DNA from: Euborellia annulipes
Taxonomy: Eukaryota; Arthropoda; Insecta; Dermaptera; Anisolabididae
Assembly (NCBI GenBank): GCA_023213315.1
Contig: JAKCPI010016823.1
Location: forward strand, 37,180 to 101,179
Direction: 5' to 3'
DNA: 64,000 nucleotides
Within the stretch, counting starts at the first letter, position 1; each line of letters opens with the position of its first letter. The position numbers and the translations under genes were made by a program. Positions 1 to 11,032 of this stretch are shown piece after piece. The notes under the pieces are model-generated. The model did not search any database and was not told the origin of the DNA. It saw only the letters and a program-made list of their open reading frames with translations.

Positions 1-655
1 TGCTAGAGGTTTTTTGGGGGGGGCTAAAGGAACAAACGCCAGTACAGATGACAGGGTCTCCAGACGGAATCTGTAAACAACGACGACACGTAGAAGGAGA
101 CAACAGACGGGTTTCTGTCCCTTGTATTCGCCAACGACGGGATAAGAGAGACGGGTCATATTCAACTAGAAGCCGATGACGAGGATGCCAGACGGGCTAT
201 AACACGACGAGTGGCCCGAGTATTTCAACAATTCTAATTAATAGATGAATAACATTTCACGCTTTGTTACCAAAAAATCTGATAAAGAATCTACAACCTC
301 ATCATAATCTATTATGAGATTTTATACGTTCAAACTGGAGTATTGGGCAAGATCATCTGTTCGGTTTGTTTTAATTAATGGGAAAATTTATTATTTCTTC
401 TAGACGATAAGGTGTTGTACCCAGCACCCACGGTCACTAGACATAGAAGAAAAGTTGTGCACTCACAGGTTTTATGACATGGAATCCAATGCTGTGGAAT
501 TGGAATCAATTATCCCACCCAATGCAACATATTCACGGAACACAAGAGAGGATCTTCCAGCACCGCTTACGGTGTTCAGGTTCCACATAACAGAACAAGT
601 CACTTTCATTCTTCCTTGTCCCCGCTCCGGTGGCGCTCCCGGTCTATCTTAAATA
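1..655 (+). repeat. Degraded, mosaic copy of the beta (LINE 3' end) satellite unit
   Basis: Colinear with the beta units at 903, 4336, 7430 and 8788, but with many small deletions. From about 300 onward bases alternate between beta-like and alpha-like. For example, near 455-500 the stretch around TTTATGACATGGAATCC is alpha-like and is followed at once by beta-like GGAATTGGAATCAATT. It ends like the truncated beta unit at 5085, at a ...TATCTT/A-tract junction. It could be an old diverged copy or a blended assembly consensus. No reading frame is credible here. Confidence 0.7.
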
Positions 656-902
656 AAAAAAAAAAAAACTTGACATTCCGCTTCACATCAAAATGGATTA
701 TGAGATTTTAAACGTTCAAATGGAGTTGGGCAATCATATGATTAAAAATGGGACGCTTTTTATTTCTTCAAGAGACATAACGTTTGTAAGCACCCGGGAA
801 CATAGAATGGAAGGAAAGGTGCACACAGGATTTTATGACTTGGAATCCAATCCTGTGTTTTTCTCAAAGAATAGAAGCGTTCTTATTAATACGGATCAAT
901 TC
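656..902 (+). repeat. Alpha unit, 5' part, fused to beta
   Basis: Begins after an A-tract with CTTGACATTCCGC and carries an ATG-led frame (MDYEILNVQMELGNH...). It breaks off at GATCAATTC, where the neighbouring beta unit starts. The same alpha/beta breakpoint recurs at about 4336, 7430 and 8788, so the fusion predates amplification of the array. Confidence 0.8.
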
Positions 903-1829
903 TCTCATGCTTTTAGAAAAGGTATTATTTTATTAGCATGGGCCGGCCGGCCCTTAAAAGGCAGACCCCTGGGAACAAACGCCAGTACAGATTGACAGGG
1001 TCTCCAGACGGGAGATCTCTGTACTCAAACAACGACGACGACTACGATTACGAAGGCCAGACAACCAGACGGGTTTCTGTCCCTTGTATTCGCCAACGAC
1101 GGGATAAGAGCCAGACGGGCTCATATTCAACTAGAAGCCGATGACGAGGATATAGCCAGACGGGCTATAACACGACGACGAGGACGCCGAGTTATTTCAA
1201 CAAGTCTCTAATTAATAGATGAATATCATCTCACTGCTTTGTTACCAGAGAATCTGATAAAGAATCTACAAGCTCATCATCATCTATTATACTTTATATA
1301 CAAACTCGTGCCTATTTCAAGATCACTTCTGTTCGGTTTGTTTTAATTAAGGAAAAATTTATTATGGATTTAGACTGATAGGTGATTCTACCCTTACTGC
1401 ATCCCTACAGTCACTAGATCATAGAAGAAGAGTATCTGCACTATCTCTCTTCTACAGGTATTATCATGGTCAATGCTCTGCCGAATTGGAATCAATTATC
1501 CCACCCAATGCAACATATTCACGGAACACAAGAGAGGCATCTTCCCAGCATCCCTATGCTGTTCAGATCTCGACTAACAGAACAAGTCAATTTCATTCTT
1601 CCTTTGTCCCCATGACCTCCCGTGATTGGAACAAGCTCCCTGCCTCTATCTTCCCCAAAACCTACAATCTTCAGACTTTCAAGTCTAACCTCAACAGGCA
1701 TCTTCTCAGTTCTCGCAGTTGAGTTTCCCCTTTATGCTTCTCCTCTTGTTTTTATTTTCTTCCTGGCTGCATTTGACTATTGGTCATTATAGGTCTTCGG
1801 ACCTTATGCACCCATTCAAAAAAAAAAAA
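903..1829 (+). repeat. Beta unit 1: 5'-truncated LINE with intact 3' end and poly-A
   Basis: About 930 bp. It starts TCTCATGCTTTTAG and contains the palindrome GGGCCGGCCGGCCC near 940-955 and a GAC/ACG-rich stretch near 1025-1050. It then holds a reverse-transcriptase tail (1351-1722), a pyrimidine-rich 3' UTR, and an A-run at 1818-1829. The frame upstream of the RT tail encodes an Arg/Asp-rich stretch (NDGIRARRAHIQLEADDED...), which I do not recognise. The same 3' end occurs alone at 40486-40741, so the LINE 3' end also exists outside the satellite. Confidence 0.8.
1351..1722 (+). pseudogene. Non-LTR retrotransposon reverse transcriptase, C-terminal remnant
   Basis: Open for 123 codons from just after a TAA at 1348 to a TGA at 1720-1722. 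The residues SLDHRRRVSALSLFYRYYHG, then CSAEL, then a SRDWNKLPASIF block and FKSNLNRHL are the pattern of the thumb and C-terminal end of insect jockey/CR1-like LINE reverse transcriptases. The palm with the YXDD catalytic motif is absent, so the fragment cannot be active. Family level is clear, but the exact clade cannot be fixed from the tail alone. Confidence 0.85.
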
Positions 1830-2126
1830 GATTGATTTTGCTAAAATTCAACCATTAAATTTATAATCAAGATTATCAAGTGTTCAAATTTAACGATCAT
1901 ATCACAATGGTTTATTATTATCATACTTGTGATATTAGTGCCAAAATTCTCTTTTATTTTACAATTTCCCTACTTTATTATATGGTGACATCCACTGTAA
2001 ATTTTTTTAATGCCTAAATAGACCAGTTTTCAGAAATGGGGAACTACCCCATACATCGGGATTTTTGCGCATTTTCTGGAGGAATGCTTTGGAAGAGGGC
2101 ATTCAGATATACATCTTTTGTAGGGT
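1830..2126 (+). repeat. Gamma unit 1: constant 3' flank of the LINE
   Basis: AT-rich sequence following the poly-A, repeated nearly unchanged at 8358-8664 and 9717-10018. Retention of the same flank shows that the copies arose by DNA-level duplication rather than by new retrotransposition. It ends ...TTTTGTAGGGTA, where it joins the middle of an alpha unit. Confidence 0.8.
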
Positions 2127-4335
2127 ACCGTTTGTAAGCACCCGGGAACATAGAATGGAAGGAAAGGTGCACACAGGATTTTATGACTTGGAATCCAATC
2201 GAGTGTTTTTCTCAAAGAATAGAAGCGTTCTTATTAATACGGATCAATTCTTTGCACCGGTTAACGGTGGGTGGTTCCACAATAAAAGAAGAATAACTTT
2301 CAGGTTTAAAAAAAAAAAAAATTTGACATCCCGGTTCACATCAAAATGGATTATGAGATTTTAAACGTTCAAATGGAGTTGGGCAATCATATGATTAGAA
2401 ATGGGACGCTTTTATAAGCACCGGAAACATAGAATGGAAGGAAAGGTGCACACTGGATTTTATGACTTGGAATCCAATCCTGTGTTTTCTCAAAGAATAG
2501 AAGCGTTCTTATTAATACGGATCAATTCTTTGCACCGGTTAACGGTGGGAGGTTCCACAATAAAAGAAGAATAACTTTCAGTTTAAAAAAAAAAAATTTT
2601 TTGACATCCCGCTTCACATCAAAATGGATTATGAGATTTTAAACGTTCAAATGGAGTTGGGCAATCATATGATTAAAAATGGGACGCTTTTTATTTCTTC
2701 AAGAAACATAACGTTTGTAAGCACCCGGAAACATAGAATGGAAGGAAAGGTGCACACAGGATTTTATGACCTGGAATCCAATCCTGTGTTTTTCTCAAAG
2801 CATAAAAGCGTTCTTATTAATACGGATCAATTCTTTGCACCGGTTAACGGTGGGAGGTTCCACAATAAAAGAAGAATAACTTTCAGGTTTAAAAAAAAAA
2901 AAAAATTTGACATCCCGGTTCACATCAAAATGGATTATGAGATTTTAAACGTTCAAATGGAGTTGGGCAATCATATGATTAGAAATGGGACGCTTTTTAT
3001 AAGCATCCGGAAACATAGAATGGAAGGAAAGGTGCACACTGGATTTTATGACTTGGAATCCAATCCTGTGTTTTTCTCAAAGAATAGAAGCGTTCTTATT
3101 AATATGGATCAATTCTTTGCATCGGTTAACGGTGGGATGTTCCACAATAAAAGAAGAATAACTTTCAGGTTTAAAAAAAAAAAATTTTTTTGACATCCTT
3201 CTTCACATCAAAATAGATTATGAGATTTTAAACGTTCAAATGTAGTTGGGCTATCATATGATTAAAAATGGGACGCTTTTATTTCTTCAGGAGACAACGT
3301 TTGTAAGCACCCGGGAACATAGAATGGAAGGAAAGGTGCACACAGGATTTTATGATTTGGAATCCAATCCTGTGTTTTTCTCAAAGAATAGAAGCGTTCT
3401 TATTAATACGGATCAATTCTTTGCACCGGTTAACGGTGGGAGGTTCCACAATAAAAAAGAATAACTTTCAGGTTTAAAAAAAAAAAAAAAACTTGACATT
3501 CCGCTTCACATCAAAATGGATTATGAGATTTTAAACGTTCAAATGGAGTTGGGCAATCATATGATTAAAAATGGGACGCTTTTTATTTCTTCAAGAGACA
3601 TAACGTTTGTAAGCACCCGGAAACAGAATGGAAGGAAAGGTGCACACAGGATTTTTTGACTTGGAATCCAATCCTGTGTTTTTCTCAAAGAATAGAAGCG
3701 TTCTTATTAATACGGATCAATTCTTTGCACCGGTTAACGGTGGGAGGTTCCACAATAAAAGAAGAATAACTTTCAGGTTTAAAAAAAAAAAAAAATTTGA
3801 CATCCCGGTTCACATCAAAATGGATTATGAGATTTTAAACGTTCAAATGGAGTTGGGCAATCATATGATTAAGAAATGGGACGCTTTTTATTTCTTAAGA
3901 GACAACGTTTGTAAGCATCCGGAAACATAGAATGGAAGGAAAGGTGCACACTGGATTTTATGACTTGGAATCCAATCCTGTGTTTTTCTCAAAGAATAGA
4001 AGCGTTCTTATTAATATGGATCAATTCTTTGCACCGGTTAACGGTGGGAGGTTCCACAATAAAAGAAGAATAACTTTCAGGTTTAAAAAAAAAAAAAAAA
4101 TTTTGACATCCCTCTTCACATCAAAATGGATTATGAGATTTTAAACGTTCAAATGGAGTTGGGCAATCATATGATTAAAAATGGGACGCTTTTAATTTCT
4201 TCAAGAGACATAACGTTTGTAAGCACCCGGGAACATAGAATGGAAGGAAAGGTGCACACAGGATTTTATGACTTGGAATCCAATCCTGTGTTTTTCTCAA
4301 AGAATAGAAGCGTTCTTATTAATACGGATCAATTC
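2127..4335 (+). repeat. Tandem array of alpha units (about 8 copies)
   Basis: Head-to-tail units of about 275-305 bp. Each begins TTGACATCCCG/TTGACATTCCG, has ATGGATTATGAGATTTTAAA, and ends CTTTCAGGTTT plus 11-16 A. Approximate boundaries are 2308, 2590, 2891, 3180, 3477, 3781 and 4085. Two units (2320-2590 and 2900-3170) share a ~27 bp internal deletion that removes the ACGTTTG region, so at least two subtypes alternate. Frames of 60-190 codons result from unit duplication. When the A-tract has a suitable length, the frame runs through it as poly-Lys into the next unit. I do not recognise the encoded peptide. Confidence 0.85.
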
Positions 4336-5085
4336 TCTCATGCTTTTAGAAAAGGTATTATTTTATTAGCATGGGCCGGCCGGCCCTTAAAAGGCAGACC
4401 CCTGGGAACAAACGCCAGTACAGATTGACAGGGTCTCCAGACGGGAGATCTCTGTACTCAAACAACGACGACGACGACGATTACGAAGGCCAGACAACCA
4501 GACGGGTTTCTGTCCCTTGTATTCGCCAACGACGGGATAAGAGCCAGACGGGCTCATATTCAACTAGAAGCCGATGACGAGGATATAGCCAGACGGGCTA
4601 TAACACGACGACGAGGACGCCGAGTTATTTCAACAAGTCTCTAATTAATAGATGAATATCATCTCACTGCTTTGTTACCAGAGAATCTGATAAAGAATCT
4701 ACAAGCTCATCATCATCTATTATACTTTATATACAAACTCGTGCCTATTTCAAGATCACTTCTGTTCGGTTTGTTTTAATTAAGGAAAAATTTATTATGG
4801 ATTTAGACTGATAGGTGATTCTACCCTTACTGCATCCCTACAGTCACTAGATCATAGAAGAAGAGTATCTGCACTATCTCTCTTCTACAGGTATTATCAT
4901 GGTCAATGCTCTGCCGAATTGGAATCAATTATCCCACCCAATGCAACATATTCACGGAACACAAGAGAGGCATCTTCCCAACATCCCTATGCTGTTCAGA
5001 TATCGACTAACAGAACAAGTCAATTTCATTCTTCCTTTGTCCCCATGACCTCCCGTGATTGGAACAAGCTCCCTGCCTCTATCTT
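4336..5085 (+). repeat. Beta unit 2, 3'-truncated
   Basis: Same 5' junction as beta unit 1 but cut at ...CCTGCCTCTATCTT, followed by an A-tract and an alpha unit. This is the same 3' breakpoint as the degraded copy at the window start. It includes RT-tail codons from about 4784 up to the cut, so the reading frame runs artificially into alpha sequence. Confidence 0.8.
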
Positions 5086-5087
5086 AA

Positions 5088-7429
5088 AACAAAAAAAAAA
5101 AAAACTTGACATTCCGCTTCACATCAAAATGGATTATGAGATTTTAAACGTTCAAATAGAGTTGGGCAATCATATGATTAAAAATGGGACGCTTTTTATT
5201 TCTTCAAGAGACATAACGTTTGTAAGCACCCGGAAACATAGAATGGAAGGAAAGGTGCACACAGGATTTTATGACTTGGAATCCAATCCTGTGTTTTTCT
5301 CAAAGAATAGAAGCGTTCTTATTAATACGGATCAATTCTTTGCACCGGTTAACGGTGGGAGGTTCCACAATAAAAGAAGAATAACTTTCAGGTTTAAAAA
5401 AAAAAAAAAACTTGACATCCCGGTTCACATCAAAATGGATTATGAGATTTTATACGTTCAAATGGAGTTGGGCAATCATATGATTAAAAATGGGATGCTT
5501 TTTATTTCTTCAAGAGACATAACGTTTGTAAGCACCCGGAAACAGAATGGAAGGAAAGGTGCACACAGGATTTTATGACTTGGAATCCAATCCTGTGTTT
5601 TTCTCAAAGAATAGAAGCGTTCTTATTAATACGGATCAATTCTTTGCACCGGTTAACGGTGGGAGGTTCCACAATAAAAGAAGAATAACTTTCAGGTTTA
5701 AAAAAAAAAATTTTTTGACATCCCGCTTCACATCAAAATGGATTATGAGATTTTAAACGTTCAAATGGAGTTGGGCAATCATATGATTAAAAATGGGACG
5801 CTTTTATTTCTTCAAGAGACATAACGTTTGTAAGCACCCGGGAACATAGAATGGAAGGAAAGGTGCACACAGGATTTTATGACTTGGAATCCAATCCGTG
5901 TTTTCTCAAAGAATAGAACGTTCTTATTAATACGGATCAATTCTTTGCACCGTTAACGGTGGCAGGTTCCACAATAAAAGAAGAATAACTTTCAGGTTTA
6001 AAAAAAAAAAAAATTTACATCCCGCTTCACATCAAAATGGATTATGAGATTTTAAAGTTCAAATGGAGTTGGGCAATCTATGATTAAAAAGGGACCTTTT
6101 TATTTCTTCAAGAGACATAACGTTTGTAAGCACCCGGAACATAGAATGGAAGAAAGTGCACACAGGATTTTATGACTTGGAATCCAATCCTGGTTTTTCT
6201 CAAAGAATGAAGGTTCTTATTAATACGGATCAATTCTTTGCACCGTTAACGGTGGGAGGTTCCCAATAAAAAAAATAATTTCAGTTTAAAAAAAAAAAAA
6301 AATTTTGACATCCGCTTACATCAAAATGGATTATGAGATTTTAAACGTTCAAATAGAGTTGGGCAATCATATGATTAAAAATGGGACGCTTTTTATTTCT
6401 TCAAGAGAATAACGTTTGTAAGCACCGGAAACAAGAATGGAAGGAAAGGTGACACAGGATTTTATGACTTGGAATCAATCGTGTGTTTTTCTCAAAGAAT
6501 AGAAGCGTTCTTATTAATACGGATCAATTCTTTGCACCGGTTAAGGTGGGAGGTTCCACAATAAAAAAGAATAACTTTCAGGTTTAAAAAAAAAAAAAAA
6601 TTTGACATCCCGCTTCACATCAAAATGGATTATGAGATTTTAAACGTTCAAATGGAGTTGGGCAATCATATGATTAAAAATGGGAGCTTTTTAGATTTGT
6701 AAGCATCCGGAAACATAGAATGGAAGGAAAGGTGCACACTGGATTTTATGACTTGGAATCCAATCCTGTGTTTTTCTCAAAGAATAGAAGCGTTCTTATT
6801 AATACGGATCAATTCTTTGCACCGGTTAACGGTGGGAGGTTCCACAATAAAAGAAGAATAACTTTCAGGTTTAAAAAAAAAAAAATTTTGACATCCCGCT
6901 TCACATCAAAATGGATTATGAGATTTTAAACGTTCAAATGGAGTTGGGCAATCATATGATTAAAAATGGGACGCTTTTTATTTCTTCAAGAGACATAACG
7001 TTTGTAAGCACCCGGGAACATAGAATGGAAGGAAAGGTGCACACAGGATTTTATGACTTGGAATCCAATCCTGTGTTTTTCTCAAAGAATAGAAGCGTTC
7101 TTATTAATACGGATCAATTCTTTGCACCGGTTAACGGTGGGAGGTTCCACAATAAAAGAAGAATAACTTTCAGGTTTAAAAAAAAAAAAAAAAAATTTGA
7201 CATTCCGCTTCACATCAAAATGGATTATGAGATTTTAAACGTTCAAATGGAGTTGGGCAATCATATGATTAAAAATGGGACGCTTTTTATTTCTTCAAGA
7301 GACATAACGTTTGTAAGCACCCGGGAACATAGAATGGAAGGAAAGGTGCACACAGGATTTTATGACTTGGAATCCAATCCTGTGTTTTTCTCAAAGAATA
7401 GAAGCGTTCTTATTAATACGGATCAATTC
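5088..7429 (+). repeat. Tandem array of alpha units (about 8 copies), partly corrupted
   Basis: Units start near 5103, 5411, 5710, 6010, 6300, 6600, 6885 and 7195. Units between about 5880 and 6600 carry numerous single-base deletions relative to the others (for example CCAATCCGTG for CCAATCCTGTG). Units on either side are almost identical to consensus. The last unit is cut at GATCAATTC and joined to beta unit 3. Confidence 0.85.
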
Positions 7430-8357
7430 TCTCATGCTTTTAGAAAAGGTATTATTTTATTAGCATGGGCCGGCCGGCCCTTAAAAGGCAGACCCCTGGG
7501 AACAAACGCCAGTACAGATTGACAGGGTCTCCAGACGGGAGATCTCTGTACTCAAACAACGACGACGACGACGATTACGAAGGCCAGACAACCAGACGGG
7601 TTTCTGTCCCTTGTATTCGCCAACGACGGGATAAGAGCCAGACGGGCTCATATTCAACTAGAAGCCGATGACGAGGATATAGCCAGACGGGCTATAACAC
7701 GACGACGAGGACGCCGAGTTATTTCAACAAGTCTCTAATTAATAGATGAATATCATCTCACTGCTTTGTTACCAGAGAATCTGATAAAGAATCTACAAGC
7801 TCATCATCATCTATTATACTTTATATACAAACTCGTGCCTATTTCAAGATCACTTCTGTTCGGTTTGTTTTAATTAAGGAAAAATTTATTATGGATTTAG
7901 ACTGATAGGTGATTCTACCCTTACTGCATCCCTACAGTCACTAGATCATAGAAGAAGAGTATCTGCACTATCTCTCTTCTACAGGTATTATCATGGTCAA
8001 TGCTCTGCCGAATTGGAATCAATTATCCCACCCAATGCAACATATTCACGGAACACAAGAGAGGCATCTTCCCAGCATCCCTATGCTGTTCAGATCTCGA
8101 CTAACAGAACAAGTCAATTTCATTCTTCCTTTGTCCCCATGACCTCCCGTGATTGGAACAAGCTCCCTGCCTCTATCTTCCCCAAAACCTACAATCTTCA
8201 GACTTTCAAGTCTAACCTCAACAGGCATCTTCTCAGTTCTCGCAGTTGAGTTTCCCCTTTATGCTTCTCCTCTTGTTTTTATTTTCTTCCTGGCTGCATT
8301 TGACTATTGGTCATTATAGGTCTTCGGACCTTATGCACCCATTCCAAAAAAAAAAAA
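7430..8357 (+). repeat. Beta unit 3: LINE 3' end with poly-A
   Basis: Nearly identical to beta unit 1, including the GGGCCGGCCGGCCC palindrome and an A-run at 8346-8357. Confidence 0.8.
7878..8249 (+). pseudogene. LINE reverse transcriptase, C-terminal remnant (copy 2)
   Basis: Same 123-codon tail as at 1351-1722, ending in ...LNRHLLSSRS and TGA. Catalytic domains are missing. A - strand frame over the same bases is a shadow. Confidence 0.85.
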
Positions 8358-8664
8358 GATTGATTTTGCTAAAAATTCAACCATTAAATTTATAATCAAG
8401 ATTATCAAGTGTTCAAATGGGGTTAACGATCATATCACAATGGTTTATTATTATCATACTTGTGATATTTGTGCCAAAACTCTCTTTTATTTTACAATTT
8501 CCCTACATTATTATATGGTGACATCCACTGTAAATTTTTTTAATGCCTAAATAGACCAGTTGTTTTCAGAAATGGGGAACTACCCCATACATCGGGATTT
8601 TTTGCGCATTTTCTGGAGGAATGCTTTGGAAGAGGGCATTCAGATATACATCTTTTGTAGGGTA
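8358..8664 (+). repeat. Gamma unit 2
   Basis: Copy of the LINE 3' flank, differing from gamma 1 by a few substitutions and small indels. It joins an alpha fragment at ACGTTTGTAAGC. Confidence 0.75.
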
Positions 8665-8787
8665 ACGTTTGTAAGCACCCGGGAACATAGAATGGAAGGA
8701 AAGGTGCACACAGGATTTTATGACTTGGAATCCAATCCTGTGTTTTTCTCAAAGAATAGAAGCGTTCTTATTAATACGGATCAATTC
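8665..8787 (+). repeat. Alpha fragment between gamma 2 and beta 4
   Basis: Only the middle of alpha (GTAAGCACCCGGG to GATCAATTC) is present. Both breakpoints match breakpoints elsewhere in the array, giving the order gamma - alpha fragment - beta. Confidence 0.75.
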
Positions 8788-9716
8788 TCTCATGCTTTTA
8801 GAAAAGGTATTATTTTATTAGCATGGGCCGGCCGGCCCTTAAAAGGCAGACCCCTGGGAACAAACGCCAGTACAGATCGACAGGGTCTCCAGACGGGAGA
8901 TCTCTGTACTCAAACAACGACGACGACGACGATTACGAAGGCCAGACAACCAGACGGGTTTCTGTCCCTTGTATTCGCCAACGACGGGATAAGAGCCAGA
9001 CGGGCTCATATTCAACTAGAAGCCGATGACGAGGATATAGCCAGACGGGCTATAACACGACGACGAGGACGCCGAGTTATTTCAACAAGTCTCTAATTAA
9101 TAGATGAATATCATCTCACTGCTTTGTTACCAGAGAATCTGATAAAGAATCTACAAGCTCATCATCATCTATTATACTTTATATACAAACTCGTGCCTAT
9201 TTCAAGATCACTTCTGTTCGGTTTGTTTTAATTAAGGAAAAATTTATTATGGATTTAGACTGATAGGTGATTCTACCCTTACTGCATCCCTACAGTCACT
9301 AGATCATAGAAGAAGAGTATCTGCACTATCTCTCTTCTACAGGTATTATCATGGTCAATGCTCTGCCGAATTGGAATCAATTATCCCACCCAATGCAACA
9401 TATTCACGGAACACAAGAGAGGTATCTTCCCAGCATCCCTATGCTGTTCAGATCTCGACTAACAGAACAAGTCAATTTCATTCTTCCTTTGTCCCCATGA
9501 CCTCCCGTGATTGGAACAAGCTCCCTGCCTCTATCTTCCCCAAAACCTACAATCTTCAGACTTTCAAGTCTAACCTCAACAGGCATCTTCTCAGTTCTCG
9601 CAGTTGAGTTTCCCCTTTATGCTTCTCCTCTTGTTTTTATTTTCTTCCTGGCTGCATTTAACTATTGGTCATTATAGGTCTTCGGACCTTATGCACCCAT
9701 TCCAAAAAAAAAAAAA
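8788..9716 (+). repeat. Beta unit 4: LINE 3' end with poly-A
   Basis: Full 3' end with an A-run at 9704-9716. It has a single-base change (GTATCTTCCC for GCATCTTCCC) in the RT tail. Confidence 0.8.
9236..9607 (+). pseudogene. LINE reverse transcriptase, C-terminal remnant (copy 3)
   Basis: Same tail as the other copies, with Val for Ala after NTRE. Too short to be functional. Confidence 0.85.
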
Positions 9717-10018
9717 GATTGATTTTGCTAAAAATTCAACCATTAAATTTATAATCAAGATTATCAAGTGTTCAAATTTAACGATCATATCACAATGGTA
9801 TTATTATCATACTTGTGATATTTGTGCCAAAACTCTCTTTTATTTTACAATTTCCCTACATTATTATATGGTGACATCCACTGTAAATTTTTTTAATGCC
9901 TAAATAGACCAGTTGTTTTCAGAAATGTGGAACTACCCCATACATCGGGATTTTTTGCGCATTTTCTGGAGGAATGCTTTGGAAGAGGGCATTCAGATAT
10001 ACATCTTTTGTAGGGTAC
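9717..10018 (+). repeat. Gamma unit 3 and right edge of the satellite
   Basis: Last gamma copy. At about 10018 the sequence leaves the array into unrelated DNA (CTGGCCTTTTTGGCCGCCC). This is the right boundary of the composite satellite; the left one is outside the window. Confidence 0.7.
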
Positions 10019-10833
10019 CGTCTGGCCTTTTTGGCCGCCCAAGCTCTCGCAACCTATTGCTCAGAGCTTTGAAAATTCTACCCCCTTATCGGTTAATTTA
10101 ATAAATAAGGATACCTATTTATTATTAGATGATTTTTTGATTAGAGAATATTCCGCGGAGGAATTTAGTATATTTAGATGTGAGAAATTGAAGTCAAAAG
10201 CAATTGTGAACGTTTTTTCAAATTTAAGTCTTACTGAAATATTATCTTTTTTCTAGTTAAAGAATCGAAATCTATCTATCAGTTCATTAATTTCAATTGA
10301 TTATAAATTGCATATGGCCGCCAAAATGCTATTCGTTTTTTACCTGCTGTTTATGGGTGCGGTGGCGGATTCAGGGGCAGGAAACCCGGATTAACAAATT
10401 ATTAAAACTTCCCCATTTATTTGTGGTTAAAGAAATGTTACTAAAAATATCAAATTATGCTAAAGTTCAATTACTTCCTCTTGAGGGGATTGAACAGGCG
10501 TTATTGATTTTAATTTGGATTAATCAATTCTATTTTTGATAAATCATTTAAATCAATAATAATCTTTTTAAATGAAGTTGAATCTACTTTCGATTTTAAT
10601 GTACCAATTCTAATGATCAATAATATTAGAAATCTTTTATAAGTTCTGCATTCTACATGTAATATCCAACTTGATCAGATTATTATTTTATTACTTTACA
10701 TATGCATACTCAGCGACTTGCAACACAAAGAGTCTCCATTTTTAAAAACCTTGCAATGACTCAAATAAGATAATTTTGTTGCACTACGTCCTGATTTGTT
10801 TGCGTCTCATATGCATTGTCGTTTACATTTTAA
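10019..10833. other. Unannotated AT-rich stretch
   Basis: No supported gene. Short frames lack codon bias and known motifs. Confidence 0.5.
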
Positions 10834-11032
10834 CAGTGGCGCAACCAGGGTGGAATGGTTATGATTTTTTTAAGGGACTTTCCTGTCTGGCTTATAGTAG
10901 AATCCCTCGGAATTTTAATATTAATAATATAAAACAAATGGCATGATTTTTTTTTTTTGTAATGAAAATACATAAACTTTTGAAGGCCAAAAATTGATGA
11001 ATCTTTCTCACCCCTCCCTGGTTCTACCACTG
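10834..11032. mobile_element. hAT-like miniature element, ~200 bp
   Basis: Terminal inverted repeats CAGTGGCGCAACCAGGG and CCCTGGTTCTACCACTG frame a non-coding interior with a T-run. CAGTGG ends are usual for hAT-type miniature elements. No clean 8-bp duplication is visible. Confidence 0.7.

Noticed and set aside
1519..1701. - strand frames of ~60 codons opposite the LINE tail (also near 8046 and 9404)
   Set aside because: Shadows of the + strand reverse-transcriptase remnant; identical in each copy because the unit is duplicated.
5088..7429. Multi-domain protein with repeated 95-residue domains
   Set aside because: Frames are broken in most units and depend on A-tract length; the pattern is that of a satellite, not a gene.
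8560..9096. 178-codon + frame across gamma, alpha fragment and beta
   Set aside because: Chance fusion of three repeat units; other copies of the same units do not keep it.
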